From: an uncultured Bacteroidales bacterium | GTDB taxonomy: Bacteria > Bacteroidota > Bacteroidia > Bacteroidales > Muribaculaceae | Reading direction: 5' to 3' | Assembly (NCBI GenBank): GCA_902785925.1 | Contig: CADAAI010000015.1 | Location: 19,658-83,657 of the forward strand | Length of the DNA: 64,000 bases | Shown here: positions 7,331 through 15,566 of the stretch, piece after piece | Layout: every line of letters starts with the position of its first letter | Numbering within the stretch: position 1 is the first letter of the stretch | Made by a program: the position numbers and the translations under genes | The notes under the pieces: generated by a model | The model's database searches: none | Seen by the model: the letters and a program-made list of their open reading frames with translations, nothing else | Told to the model about the DNA's origin: nothing

Positions 7331-8485
7331 ATGAAAAAAGCTTTAACGATAATATTATCGCTAGCCATTGGAGCTGCGCTCGGACTTTTGATAGGTTCAC
7401 TAGGGCGCAGCTCAATGAGCAATGACCAAAGCACATTGAGCGCAACATTTGAGATTGCAGGAGGACTGGTGGCTCTGCTGATTGCCGCTTATCTACAGAT
7501 TGTCCTGCACGAGGCTGGGCATCTTGTGTGCGGCCTTCTCTCAGGCTACCGATTTGTGTCGTTCCGCATCATGTCGATCACACTCATCAAGGACGGTGAG
7601 GGAAAACTGCGTTTCAAGCGATTCAAGCTGGCTGGTACCGGTGGGCAATGCTTAATGTCACCACCTGCCAACGTAGCACCAGAGCACCTGCCAACCGCTC
7701 TCTACAATGCCGGTGGCGTGCTCTCCAACCTGGTGTGGGCAACTCTGGCTCTGCTGGCACTACTCTATTGCGACAACATGAATTTTTTCTTCAAGTATTT
7801 TCTGGCATCGACTATGGTGGTGGGATATGCCTTTGCCCTGATTAACGGCATCCCCCTAAAGATAGGTGGCGTTGCCAATGACGGGCACAACCTGCTGTAT
7901 CTAAAACGCAACAAGCAGTCGGTTAAGGGCTTTCAATCACAACTAATTATTAACGAGAAGCTGCAAAACGGCACCCGCTTGTCGCAGATGCCCGATGAGC
8001 TGTTTGACTTAGGTGGTGAAATTGACTACAGCGACCCACTTCAGTCAAACGTGGAAATTATGCGGATTTCCAGAGTGCTAGACCAGGGCGATGTTGAACA
8101 AGCTCATAGCCTCTTAAAAGAGTTACTTAATTCCCACCAATATGAGTTGCTGCCACTACTACGCATTGAAGCAGAGAGCGAAATACTTTTTACTAACCTC
8201 GCAACAAATGATAAGGAGATGGCTCAAATTCTCAGCAACGACAAGCTGCTGATGAATCACATCATCAAGCATGCGCGAGTGATGTCAAGCAAACAACGCA
8301 CACTGATGGCAAAAGCACTAATCCTAGATGGCGACATTACCACTGCCAAGCAGATACTTGACAATGTTAAAGCCAACCGTGAAAGCTACTTGATGCAAGG
8401 AGAGGTAAAGAGTGACATTCTCTTAATGGAAAGACTACTGGAGGACAAAAAGAATGACACAAATCAAGCAAATTCAACAAATTAA
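7331..8485 (+). CDS. M50-like (site-2-protease-type) membrane metalloprotease
   Basis: M50 proteases cut substrates within the membrane. The 384-residue product starts with two membrane spans, the second carrying the zinc motif HEAGH (residues 60-64). A GTGGQCLMSPP stretch and LYNAGGVLSNLVWA follow, and a later span carries NGIP...NDG (172-185), where Asp184 is the likely third zinc ligand. Residues from about 200 to the end are soluble and helical. It is the third gene of a tight operon with an ECF sigma factor and a membrane protein. In other bacteria site-2 proteases release sigma factors by cutting anti-sigma factors, so such a role is plausible here but unproven. Confidence 0.75.
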   Translation: MKKALTIILSLAIGAALGLLIGSLGRSSMSNDQSTLSATFEIAGGLVALLIAAYLQIVLHEAGHLVCGLLSGYRFVSFRIMSITLIKDGEGKLRFKRFKLAGTGGQCLMSPPANVAPEHLPTALYNAGGVLSNLVWATLALLALLYCDNMNFFFKYFLASTMVVGYAFALINGIPLKIGGVANDGHNLLYLKRNKQSVKGFQSQLIINEKLQNGTRLSQMPDELFDLGGEIDYSDPLQSNVEIMRISRVLDQGDVEQAHSLLKELLNSHQYELLPLLRIEAESEILFTNLATNDKEMAQILSNDKLLMNHIIKHARVMSSKQRTLMAKALILDGDITTAKQILDNVKANRESYLMQGEVKSDILLMERLLEDKKNDTNQANSTN

Positions 8486-8529
8486 CAATTAATAATAATA
8501 TAAATAACTAAATTTTATCAATAAATAAT

Positions 8530-8537
8530 TACTTTTG
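8530..8537 (+). promoter_or_regulatory. Promoter -7 element of the M16 protease gene
   Basis: TACTTTTG fits TAnnTTTG and lies 70 bases before the start at 8607. No clear TTTG element is at the usual distance upstream, so the match is half a promoter. Confidence 0.5.
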
Positions 8538-8606
8538 TAGATTTAATTCCAACAAGACAATCACAAAATACTGTATAAACAACTTTTTATAAACCTTTTC
8601 GAAATT

Positions 8607-11540
8607 ATGAAATTGAGAAACTTTTTTGCAGTAGCCATGATGCTTGTAGCACTTGGCTCAATGGCTCAACAGATGCCACCCATCGAGAACGACCCCTCGG
8701 TGCGCACTGGTAAATTGGCCAACGGACTAACTTACTACATCAAGCAGAACAACTGGCCCGAGCACCGTGTGAACTTCTACATCGCTCAGAATGTGGGTTC
8801 ATTGCAGGAGGATGAAAGTCAGCGCGGTCTCGCTCACTTCCTCGAGCACATGGCCTTTAACGGCACAGAGCACTATCCTGGCAACGGAGTGATTGACTAC
8901 ACTCGTTCGCTTGGCGTGGAGTTTGGTCGCGACCTTAACGCCTACACTAGTGTAGACCAGACAGTTTATAACATCAACGATGTGCCCAGCACACGTGTGA
9001 GCGCTATTGACTCTTGCTTGCTCATCTTGAAGGACTGGTCAAACGGTCTGCTTCTTGAGGGCGACGAGATCGACAAGGAGCGCGGCGTTATCCACGAGGA
9101 GTGGCGCGTTCGCTCTAGTGCAAGCCAGCGTATGTTTGAGCGCAACCTCGAGACCCTGTATCCAGGTTCGAAGTATGGTCTGCGCATGCCTATCGGCTTG
9201 ATGAGCGTTATTGACAACTTCAAGTATGACGAAATTCGCAACTACTATCACAAGTGGTATCGTCCCGATAACCAGGCTATCGTAGTTGTTGGTGACATCG
9301 ACGTTGACCGTACTGAGGCTAAGATCAAGGAGATGTTTGGTTCAATTCCCGCACCTGCAGCCGATGCAGCAAAGGTAGTTGAAGTGGAAGTTCCCGACAA
9401 CGAACAGCCCATCTTCGTAATCGACAAGGATAAGGAGCAACAATACAACCTTATCCAGATCATGTACAAGACCGACCCCTTCCCCAAAGAGATGAAGGGC
9501 GACATGACTTACCTGATTATGAAATATGTCATCGACATGTCGTGCGACATGCTGAACAAACGTCTCGAAGAGAAAGCTCTCGAGCCCGACTGTCCTTACA
9601 TTCAGGCTGGTGCTATGTATGGCAACTACATCTTTGCTAAGACCAAAGACGCTTTCACACTGATGGTACTTCCAAAAGAAGGCAAATCGGCCGAGGCTAT
9701 TAAAGTTGTTACCGAGGAAGCCCTTCGCGCAGCACAGCACGGCTTCACTGCAACTGAGTTTGTTCGCGTAAAAGACGAATATCTGAGCGGCCTCGAGAAA
9801 CAATACAACAACCGCAACCAAATCAACAATGACCGCTTTGGTCGTGAGTACTGCGCTCACTATCTCAACAATGAGCCTTATCCATCAATTGAGTGGGGAT
9901 ATCAGATGATGAACATGATTGCCCCCAACATTCCAGTTGATGTAATCAATCAAACCTTCACCCAGATGATGCCTACCGACGACAAGAACATGGTAGTCTT
10001 GAACTTCAACCCCGACAAGGAAGGTGTGACCCTTATCACTGCCGAGGAAATCAAGAAATCAATTGACGAAGCACAGGCAGCCAAGCTTGAGGCTTATGTT
10101 GACAATGTTAAGGATGAGCCTCTCATCACCGAGATGCCAACTCCTGGCAAGATTATCAGTGAGACTGAGAACACCGCTTTGGGCTTCAAAGAGCTCACTC
10201 TGAGCAACGGTGCTAAGGTTATCCTTAAGACTACTGACTTCAAGGACGACGAAATTCGTTACTATGCTGAGTCGAAGGGTGGTAATTCGCTCTATGGTCC
10301 AAAGGACTGGGCTAACTGCCAGATGTTTGACATTTTCACTCAGACTTGCGGTCTTGGTAACTTCACCAACAATGAGCTTGAGAAGGCTCTTGCTGGCAAG
10401 AACGCCAACGTTGACATCTCTCTCTCAGAAAACTACGAGCGCCTCAATGGTAATTCAACCAAGAAGGACCTTGAGACATTGTTCCAACTCAACTACCTCT
10501 ACTTCACCGCCCTCACTAAGGACGAGAAGGCAGCTGGAACTATCATGTCGTTCCTTGAGACTCAGCTCAAGAACAAGAGCAGCATGCCCGAGGCAGCTTT
10601 GAGCGACAGTATCAAAACAACAACTTACAACCATGACTGGCGCCAGATGCCTTTCAATGTTGAGAACCTCAAGGACATAAACCTTGACCGCATCGTTGAG
10701 ATTGCTAAGGAGCGTACTGCTAACGCTGCCGACTTCACATTCTACTTTGTTGGTAGCTTCGACGAGGCAACAATCAAGCCTCTTATCGAGCAATACATCG
10801 CTTCACTTCCATCTCAACCCAACGTGAAGGAGAACTTCAAGGAAGGCGCTAAACTTGTGACTGGTGACGTGAAGAACGAGTTCTCACGTGCTATGGAGAC
10901 ACCTCAAACCACTTCATTTGTGATGTGGCACAGCTATGACGCTCCTTACACTATGGAGAATGACATCAAGGCCGACATCGCTGGTCAAGTGCTCGATGTA
11001 ATCCTTCTCAAGAAGGTTCGTGAGGATGAGGGCGCTGCCTACTCACCTCATGGAAGTGCCGGTATGACTATCAAGGGCGACAAGCCTTTCATTCAGGCTC
11101 TCACCTATGTAAACATGAAGCCCGAGAAGAAAGACCTCGTTGTCAAGATTATGCGTGAGTCGCTCAGCGACATCGCCAATGGTCAAATCGAGGCCGACGC
11201 TCTCCAGAAGATTAAAGAGAAGATGCTCAAGGACTATGACACCAATGCTAAGAGCAACGGCCATTGGATCAATGTGCTGAACATGTATAAATCTTTCAAC
11301 ATCGACACCCAGAATGGCTACAAAGAGGCTGTCAACAAGGTTACTGCTGCCGACGTTAGCAAGTTTGTCAAAGAGACCCTCGTTAAGACTGGTAACTGCA
11401 TCGAGGTTACTATGAACCCAACAGATGCTCCCGCTGCTGCCAAAGAGGCCCCAGCTACCGCCAAAGAGGCTAAGCCTGCCGCTGCTAAAAAGGCAACAGC
11501 AAAAAAGGCTGCCAAAAAGACAAGCAAACGCAAAAAATAA
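8607..11540 (+). CDS. Secreted M16-family zinc protease (pitrilysin/insulinase type)
   Basis: M16 proteases are clam-shaped zinc peptidases that degrade peptides. The 977-residue product has a signal peptide (residues 1-20), the inverted zinc motif HFLEH (77-81) followed by the third ligand near Glu158 (DKERGVIHEEW), and two fused M16 halves, the second lacking the motif as usual. The domain order and size match Bacteroidetes periplasmic M16 enzymes. The odd part is the last 35 or so residues, which are almost only Ala, Lys, Glu, Pro and Thr and end in KKTSKRKK, like a histone H1 tail. A strong terminator follows at 11581-11616, so the gene stands alone. Confidence 0.93.
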   Translation: MKLRNFFAVAMMLVALGSMAQQMPPIENDPSVRTGKLANGLTYYIKQNNWPEHRVNFYIAQNVGSLQEDESQRGLAHFLEHMAFNGTEHYPGNGVIDYTRSLGVEFGRDLNAYTSVDQTVYNINDVPSTRVSAIDSCLLILKDWSNGLLLEGDEIDKERGVIHEEWRVRSSASQRMFERNLETLYPGSKYGLRMPIGLMSVIDNFKYDEIRNYYHKWYRPDNQAIVVVGDIDVDRTEAKIKEMFGSIPAPAADAAKVVEVEVPDNEQPIFVIDKDKEQQYNLIQIMYKTDPFPKEMKGDMTYLIMKYVIDMSCDMLNKRLEEKALEPDCPYIQAGAMYGNYIFAKTKDAFTLMVLPKEGKSAEAIKVVTEEALRAAQHGFTATEFVRVKDEYLSGLEKQYNNRNQINNDRFGREYCAHYLNNEPYPSIEWGYQMMNMIAPNIPVDVINQTFTQMMPTDDKNMVVLNFNPDKEGVTLITAEEIKKSIDEAQAAKLEAYVDNVKDEPLITEMPTPGKIISETENTALGFKELTLSNGAKVILKTTDFKDDEIRYYAESKGGNSLYGPKDWANCQMFDIFTQTCGLGNFTNNELEKALAGKNANVDISLSENYERLNGNSTKKDLETLFQLNYLYFTALTKDEKAAGTIMSFLETQLKNKSSMPEAALSDSIKTTTYNHDWRQMPFNVENLKDINLDRIVEIAKERTANAADFTFYFVGSFDEATIKPLIEQYIASLPSQPNVKENFKEGAKLVTGDVKNEFSRAMETPQTTSFVMWHSYDAPYTMENDIKADIAGQVLDVILLKKVREDEGAAYSPHGSAGMTIKGDKPFIQALTYVNMKPEKKDLVVKIMRESLSDIANGQIEADALQKIKEKMLKDYDTNAKSNGHWINVLNMYKSFNIDTQNGYKEAVNKVTAADVSKFVKETLVKTGNCIEVTMNPTDAPAAAKEAPATAKEAKPAAAKKATAKKAAKKTSKRKK

Positions 11541-11580
11541 TCGGTTCTGAGTATTCAACTTTTTGAACTTCAACAATAGA

Positions 11581-11616
11581 GATTGCGCATCGAGAAATCC
11601 ATGCGCAATCTTTTTT
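11581..11616 (+). terminator. Intrinsic terminator of the M16 protease gene
   Basis: GATTGCGCAT (11581-11590) pairs perfectly with ATGCGCAATC (11601-11610), with a 10-base loop, followed by six T. Confidence 0.85.
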
Positions 11617-11653
11617 ATGCTCAAAAACTTGTAAAACTTCAAACATTTTGTAT

Positions 11654-11661
11654 TATTTTTG
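11654..11661 (+). promoter_or_regulatory. Promoter -7 element before the secreted protein at 11710
   Basis: TATTTTTG fits TAnnTTTG, 49 bases before the start codon; CTTG at 11628-11631, 22 bases upstream, may be the distal element. Confidence 0.45.
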
Positions 11662-11709
11662 CATTCAGAAAACAAATAACATTATTAATCTTTTAATTGT
11701 CAAAAGCGT

Positions 11710-12759
11710 ATGAAAAAAATTACTCTTTTACTTATTGCTGGCTTGGTGGCTATGATTGCACAAGCAGGAGTCATCAACCAAGACAAGGCTTCTAAATTGC
11801 AAAATGTGAAAGCCAATGTCACTGTTAAAGCCGAAGGCGACATCGTTACTCCTCCCGCTAGTATAGAAGAACAAATCTATACATTCCAGGGACATGACAC
11901 CTACATTGACCAAGATAAGACTTTTGAGGTGTTTGTTGTTATCGACAACAATGATATTTACGTCAAGGGATTTAGTGAATATTACACTGAGGGCTGGGTG
12001 AAAGGCACCATTGTCGACGGAGTTGCTACATTCCCCGCAGCCTACATGGGTGTGTTTGAATTTTGGGGCGATGCCTATGATCTTGACTTTGACGGCGCTG
12101 TCTTTACCGTGAACGACGATGCCAGCGAGCTCTTCGCTGCCGATGGCTACACTACCTCGACCGAGGGTGAAATTCTTGACGAGTTTATCAATGTGACCCT
12201 CACTAAGGCTCTGCCCGAAATCGCCACTCCAGCCACTCCCACTATCACCGAATTTACCGAGGATGACTACGGCCACTATGTAAAGATGACCATCCCTGCC
12301 AAGGACGTTGACGGCAACGACATCTTTGCTGCATTGCTCAGCTACCAGCTTCTCATTGACCGCAATGGCGAGCAGAGTGTGTATGAGTTCACCACCGACA
12401 ACTATGAATTCATTGAGGAGAACATGACCGTGGTTCCTTACAACTTCACCGACTATTATGATATTGACGTAGCTGGCAAGCAAGTCTACATCTATGGCGA
12501 CGATATCGATGAGTGGAACGCCATTGGCGTTAAGAGCATCTACACAGTGGGTGACAAGTCGCGCGAGACTCGCGAGAGCGAAATCTTCTGGTATCAGCTC
12601 AAGCCAACAGCCATCACTAGCATCGACAACAATGATGTGGTTGAAACCAACTACTACGACCTGCAAGGACGCAAGGTTACCACTAATGCCACTGGCCTGC
12701 TCATCAAGCAGATGCGCATGCAAGACGGCACCACCAAATCCATTAAAGTGCTTCGTTAA
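11710..12759 (+). CDS. Secreted protein of unknown function with C-terminal sorting-like tail
   Basis: The 349-residue product starts with a signal peptide (MKKITLLLIAGLVAMIAQAG). The middle is acidic and beta-rich with aromatic repeats (IYTFQGHDTYIDQDK, DIYVKGFSEYYTEGW), a pattern seen in Bacteroidetes surface proteins. The last 45 residues, with NYYDLQGRKVTTNATGLLI and a closing IKVLR, look like the C-terminal signal domains found on type IX-secreted proteins. PorQ, a type IX component, is encoded at 41238-42266. I recognise no enzyme domain. Its own terminator (12781-12813) and promoter show a single-gene unit. Export by type IX is inferred from the tail only. Confidence 0.6.
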   Translation: MKKITLLLIAGLVAMIAQAGVINQDKASKLQNVKANVTVKAEGDIVTPPASIEEQIYTFQGHDTYIDQDKTFEVFVVIDNNDIYVKGFSEYYTEGWVKGTIVDGVATFPAAYMGVFEFWGDAYDLDFDGAVFTVNDDASELFAADGYTTSTEGEILDEFINVTLTKALPEIATPATPTITEFTEDDYGHYVKMTIPAKDVDGNDIFAALLSYQLLIDRNGEQSVYEFTTDNYEFIEENMTVVPYNFTDYYDIDVAGKQVYIYGDDIDEWNAIGVKSIYTVGDKSRETRESEIFWYQLKPTAITSIDNNDVVETNYYDLQGRKVTTNATGLLIKQMRMQDGTTKSIKVLR

Positions 12760-12780
12760 CCATCACAACTTATAACACAA

Positions 12781-12813
12781 GATAGCGCCCTATCACTAGG
12801 ACGCTATCTTTTT
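12781..12813 (+). terminator. Intrinsic terminator after 11710-12759
   Basis: GATAGCG (12781-12787) pairs with CGCTATC (12802-12808), extended by CC/GG inside one mismatch, and is followed by TTTTT. Confidence 0.8.
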
Positions 12814-12909
12814 ATATAGTTTGAAGTTTAATCATTAACTGCCACTGCCGAGCCGCTTTCACAAGTTTATCGTTTAGTGTTTTATTGCAGTTTAATGTGT
12901 AAATATATA

Positions 12910-13464
12910 TCACGTAGGTTTAGACAACCGCTTGCACAATCGGCTCAGCGATTCGGGAGTTATGCCCAAATAGCTTGCAATGGAGCGATTGGTAAGACGG
13001 TTGTGTATGTCGGGGAAACGACTTGACAAAGCCAGATAACGCTCCTCGGGTGTGAGGCAACAACTGTCGATAGCCTCTAGCATTGCCTTGTGTGATATCG
13101 CCTCGGCGAGTTTCATTCGCAAGTCAAGCCCCATTACCGCATCAACCTGACTAATGGGAAGCTGATAGATTGTCGAACTCTCGAGAGCCACAATATCAAC
13201 AGGACTAGAACAACCGTTGCGCATGGCACTGTAGCATGCCACCAGGTCGCCAGTAAAGGCGAATGAGATAATGCGTTCATGACCTCGAGTCGTGAATCGT
13301 GAGTACTTTATCGAGCCACTAGTGAGCAGCCCTACCCTATTGTCCATCTCACCCGCGTGACAAAGGAAGTCGCCCTTGACAAGTTCAACCTTTTTACCCT
13401 TACTCAGCAACAGGTTCTTGGCTGCTATATAAAAGTCTTTATTGGTAAAATCCAGGTATGTCAT
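12910..13464 (-). CDS. Crp/Fnr-family transcription regulator
   Basis: These regulators sense a small molecule, redox state or gas in an N-terminal cyclic-nucleotide-binding-type fold and bind DNA with a C-terminal winged helix. The 184-residue protein shows the beta-roll (KKVELVKGDFLCHAGEMDN, about 24-42) and a helix-turn-helix with RSIASYLGITPESLSRLCK (about 160-178). It lacks the N-terminal cysteine cluster of true FNR, so an iron-sulfur sensor is unlikely. Upstream are three FNR-like inverted repeats (13508-13521, 13547-13560, 13646-13659) and a promoter element TAATTTTG (13478-13485), which suggests self-regulation. The gene is transcribed alone. Confidence 0.82.
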   Translation of the reverse strand: MTYLDFTNKDFYIAAKNLLLSKGKKVELVKGDFLCHAGEMDNRVGLLTSGSIKYSRFTTRGHERIISFAFTGDLVACYSAMRNGCSSPVDIVALESSTIYQLPISQVDAVMGLDLRMKLAEAISHKAMLEAIDSCCLTPEERYLALSSRFPDIHNRLTNRSIASYLGITPESLSRLCKRLSKPT

Positions 13465-13477
13465 ACTCTTTTTCTTG

Positions 13478-13485
13478 CAAAATTA
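13478..13485 (-). promoter_or_regulatory. Promoter -7 element of the Crp/Fnr regulator gene
   Basis: TAATTTTG on the minus strand fits TAnnTTTG and lies 13 bases before the ATG at 13464, implying a very short leader. The first FNR-like box begins 23 bases upstream of it. Confidence 0.5.
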
Positions 13486-13507
13486 TATATAGCAGCATTA
13501 ACTGGCG

Positions 13508-13560
13508 TTGACATCAATCAACATCAGGCTCATCAACGATTAGAAGTTGATTGACGTCAA
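13508..13560. promoter_or_regulatory. Two FNR/CRP-type operator boxes arranged as a large inverted repeat
   Basis: Box 1 is TTGACATCAATCAA (13508-13521) and box 2 is TTGATTGACGTCAA (13547-13560); both fit the FNR-type half-site pair TTGAY-N4-RTCAA. The 16-base blocks around them (13507-13522 and 13546-13561) are inverted copies of each other with 14 of 16 bases matching. They lie directly upstream of the Crp/Fnr gene. Confidence 0.6.
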
Positions 13561-13645
13561 TGTCGAGTAGCCATAATGCCGCCTCAACCATTAGACGCAA
13601 AAACCCTCATTTTTGTTGCAAAAAATGCCACTAAAATCTAAAAAC

Positions 13646-13659
13646 TTGATTCAAATCAA
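13646..13659. promoter_or_regulatory. Perfect FNR-type box
   Basis: TTGATTCAAATCAA is an exact match to the classic FNR site TTGAT-N4-ATCAA. It lies 161 bases upstream of the -7 element of the Crp/Fnr gene and just past the terminator of the convergent-side gene at 13743, so its target is uncertain. Confidence 0.5.
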
Positions 13660-13666
13660 TGCCACT

Positions 13667-13712
13667 AAAAGAAAACACCCCAGCCAATGGCAATAATAGC
13701 TCTTGACTGGGG
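13667..13712 (-). terminator. Intrinsic terminator of the gene at 13743-14723
   Basis: On the minus strand CCCCAGTCAA (13703-13712) pairs with TTGGCTGGGG (13678-13687) with one G-T pair, followed by TGTTTTCTTTT. Confidence 0.75.
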
Positions 13713-13742
13713 TTAATAATATTGTGAGAATGAATATAGATA

Positions 13743-14723
13743 TCATTGCTTGTACTTGCCCTTGAGCCAGTTGATAGCCTCATCTAGAAGACCGTTGACA
13801 AAGGTGTCGCTGCAACACTTCTGACATTCTTTCAGGCTCTTGACGCACAATTTCTTTTCGCTTTGGTTAATCACGCCGTCGGCACGCTTGCACATCGTCA
13901 GGAGCTCGGTGGCATAGGCGGCTCCCTTGCTTGGCGACTGCTTGACTTTTTCCTTGAACTTGTTGCAGTACATTGCGAATGTGGTTAGCCAAGTCGCATC
14001 ATCATCATTTACTGCATTGTTTGCTTGAGAGAGAACCTTCAAGGCCATGCCATTGCCCAGACGCTGGCCCAGCATTTCAAGTTGTGGTGAAACTCCCTCT
14101 AGCACTTTCAAACCATTTAAATCAATGAGGCTATCAACTTTGAGAGAAACCCCATTCTTGTAGTTGCCCTTTAATATCGTTGTGCCTTTCGACTGATATT
14201 CATCAGGTTTCTTTCCATATATCTTATAAAGCTTTCCCGTGTAGAAGTTATCATCATCCTGTTTCCACTCTATGGCATAGCTGGTGCGATAGTCACTCAG
14301 CTGCTTGTCTTTAAAGCACACAACCATGAAGTCCATATCGTTGTCGGCACCAATGAGCTCAAAGTCGTTCTTACCTGTTCCATAAGCTATTGCATAGGTC
14401 ACCCCCTTGCTGCCGGCTTTGCCCGCAGCGCTGTGATAGGCATTCTCGCTGTCTTGCGCCATAGCACGGGTTAAATCTTTAATGAGAGCAGCCTTATTGC
14501 TTGGCAGCCTAAATTGTTTTACGATGCACTCTCCAATTACATCTCCCGAACTTGTGTCATGGTAATTGATGTTTTTGTTCTTGCTCATGGTCGTGTAATC
14601 CTTGTCGAGGGCTCTTGAGAATTTGTTGTAGGCGTCGGCTACATGTTCTTGTGCGGCACATCCAAAGATGGCTATTATTGCCATTGCTACCGCCATTGCA
14701 ATTGTGATAAATAGATTTTTCAT
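13743..14723 (-). CDS. Exported protein of unknown function in a sigma/anti-sigma cluster
   Basis: The 326-residue product begins MKNLFITIAMAVAMAIIAIF, a signal sequence ending near GCAAQEH; the cysteine may make it a lipoprotein, though the Phe two residues before Gly is poor for a lipobox. I start at the ATG at 14723, since the frame upstream overlaps the preceding gene and lacks a signal peptide. The rest alternates charged and aromatic segments (FYTGKLYKIYGKKPDE) and ends with a cysteine-bearing helix. I do not recognise a domain. It is the third gene after an ECF sigma factor and an anti-sigma-like protein, 16 bases behind the latter, so it may be part of the regulated output or the sensor. 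Confidence 0.6.
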   Translation of the reverse strand: MKNLFITIAMAVAMAIIAIFGCAAQEHVADAYNKFSRALDKDYTTMSKNKNINYHDTSSGDVIGECIVKQFRLPSNKAALIKDLTRAMAQDSENAYHSAAGKAGSKGVTYAIAYGTGKNDFELIGADNDMDFMVVCFKDKQLSDYRTSYAIEWKQDDDNFYTGKLYKIYGKKPDEYQSKGTTILKGNYKNGVSLKVDSLIDLNGLKVLEGVSPQLEMLGQRLGNGMALKVLSQANNAVNDDDATWLTTFAMYCNKFKEKVKQSPSKGAAYATELLTMCKRADGVINQSEKKLCVKSLKECQKCCSDTFVNGLLDEAINWLKGKYKQ

Positions 14724-14739
14724 ATTGTTGGAGTTTTCG

Positions 14740-15423
14740 TTATTTAAATACAACTTGAATGAATTGAGGATTCTCGTTGGCGATTGCCTGTCGTGCCTGA
14801 TAGGCTTGGGCACGTCCCTTGTATTGCTCCTCAAGAATCTCTTGCCGCTCTTGCTCAATCATGAACTTGTCGGCCATGAGTTCTTGCTGCGCCAGTTCAA
14901 TCTCGCCTTGCTCACGCTCCATTTCAATGGGATCAAAGTGTCTTTTTGTTGACGAAGTGTCATTAGGCTTTTGTTTCTTAACTGAGGCTTTCTCCTTAAT
15001 ATTAGCCCTTTTCTCAACTTTTGCCACAATGGGCTTGGGTGCCGCTACAACTGGTGTCACTATAGTATCGTGAACATTAACTGAATCAATAACAGCAGTA
15101 ATTGAGGGAGATTGGATTATTGGGACCTCGGTTTGTGGGGTACGTTTAAAATTTGGAACCACCATAATTGTTATGGCGGCAACCGCGGCAGCTGCAATAG
15201 ACAACCACACTGGGTGAGAGATGTTCCGCCTTGGGATTGGTCCCGTAGCAATTGGCATCCCGTCATCAAAGTAAGCCATCATTTCCTTGTAGGGTTCCCA
15301 TTCCTTAGGAATTTCGTGAGATAAGGCAAAAAACTGCCTTAGCTCACGCTCCTGCTCAAGGGTGGTTTCACCTTGCATAAACAGGTTGAGCAGTGATTCT
15401 ATGTATTTCTCGTCGTTATTCAT
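14740..15423 (-). CDS. Anti-sigma-factor-like single-span membrane protein
   Basis: The 227-residue protein has an N-terminal cytosolic segment typical of Bacteroidetes proteins next to ECF sigma factors (YIESLLNLFMQGETTLEQER, residues 6-25, then a WEPYKEMMAYFDD helix). One membrane span at about 80-100 (VWLSIAAAAVAAITIMVV) follows, then a periplasmic Pro/Val-rich part and a long charged helix (about 160-215). The start at 15423 is the first ATG that gives this N-terminus. It lies downstream of the ECF sigma gene at 15557, separated by a 66-base tandem duplication. Anti-sigma function is inferred from this arrangement. Confidence 0.65.
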   Translation of the reverse strand: MNNDEKYIESLLNLFMQGETTLEQERELRQFFALSHEIPKEWEPYKEMMAYFDDGMPIATGPIPRRNISHPVWLSIAAAAVAAITIMVVPNFKRTPQTEVPIIQSPSITAVIDSVNVHDTIVTPVVAAPKPIVAKVEKRANIKEKASVKKQKPNDTSSTKRHFDPIEMEREQGEIELAQQELMADKFMIEQERQEILEEQYKGRAQAYQARQAIANENPQFIQVVFK

Positions 15424-15433
15424 CGTTGGTTTA

Positions 15434-15566
15434 TATAAATTTTTCACGCTCGGCAATGTCCATGTAAACATGACGCTGCACTCGCTAAATCAAAATTTTG
15501 TATAAATTTTTCACGCTCGGCAATGTCCATGTAAACATGACGCTGCACTCGCTAAATCAAAATTTT
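15434..15566. repeat. Perfect 66-67-base tandem duplication between sigma and anti-sigma genes
   Basis: The unit starting TATAAATTTTTCACGCTCGG occurs at 15434-15500 and again at 15501-15566, identical over 66 bases with a period of 67. Each copy holds the inverted repeat CATGTAAACATG. The second copy overlaps the last codons and stop of the sigma gene (15557). The identity suggests a recent duplication. Confidence 0.9.

Noticed and set aside
11728..12723. 331-codon open frame antisense to the gene at 11710
   Set aside because: The sense gene has a signal peptide, promoter and terminator; the antisense frame has none.
13743..14858. Upstream start of the 13743 gene giving 45 more residues
   Set aside because: It would overlap the preceding gene and bury the signal peptide.
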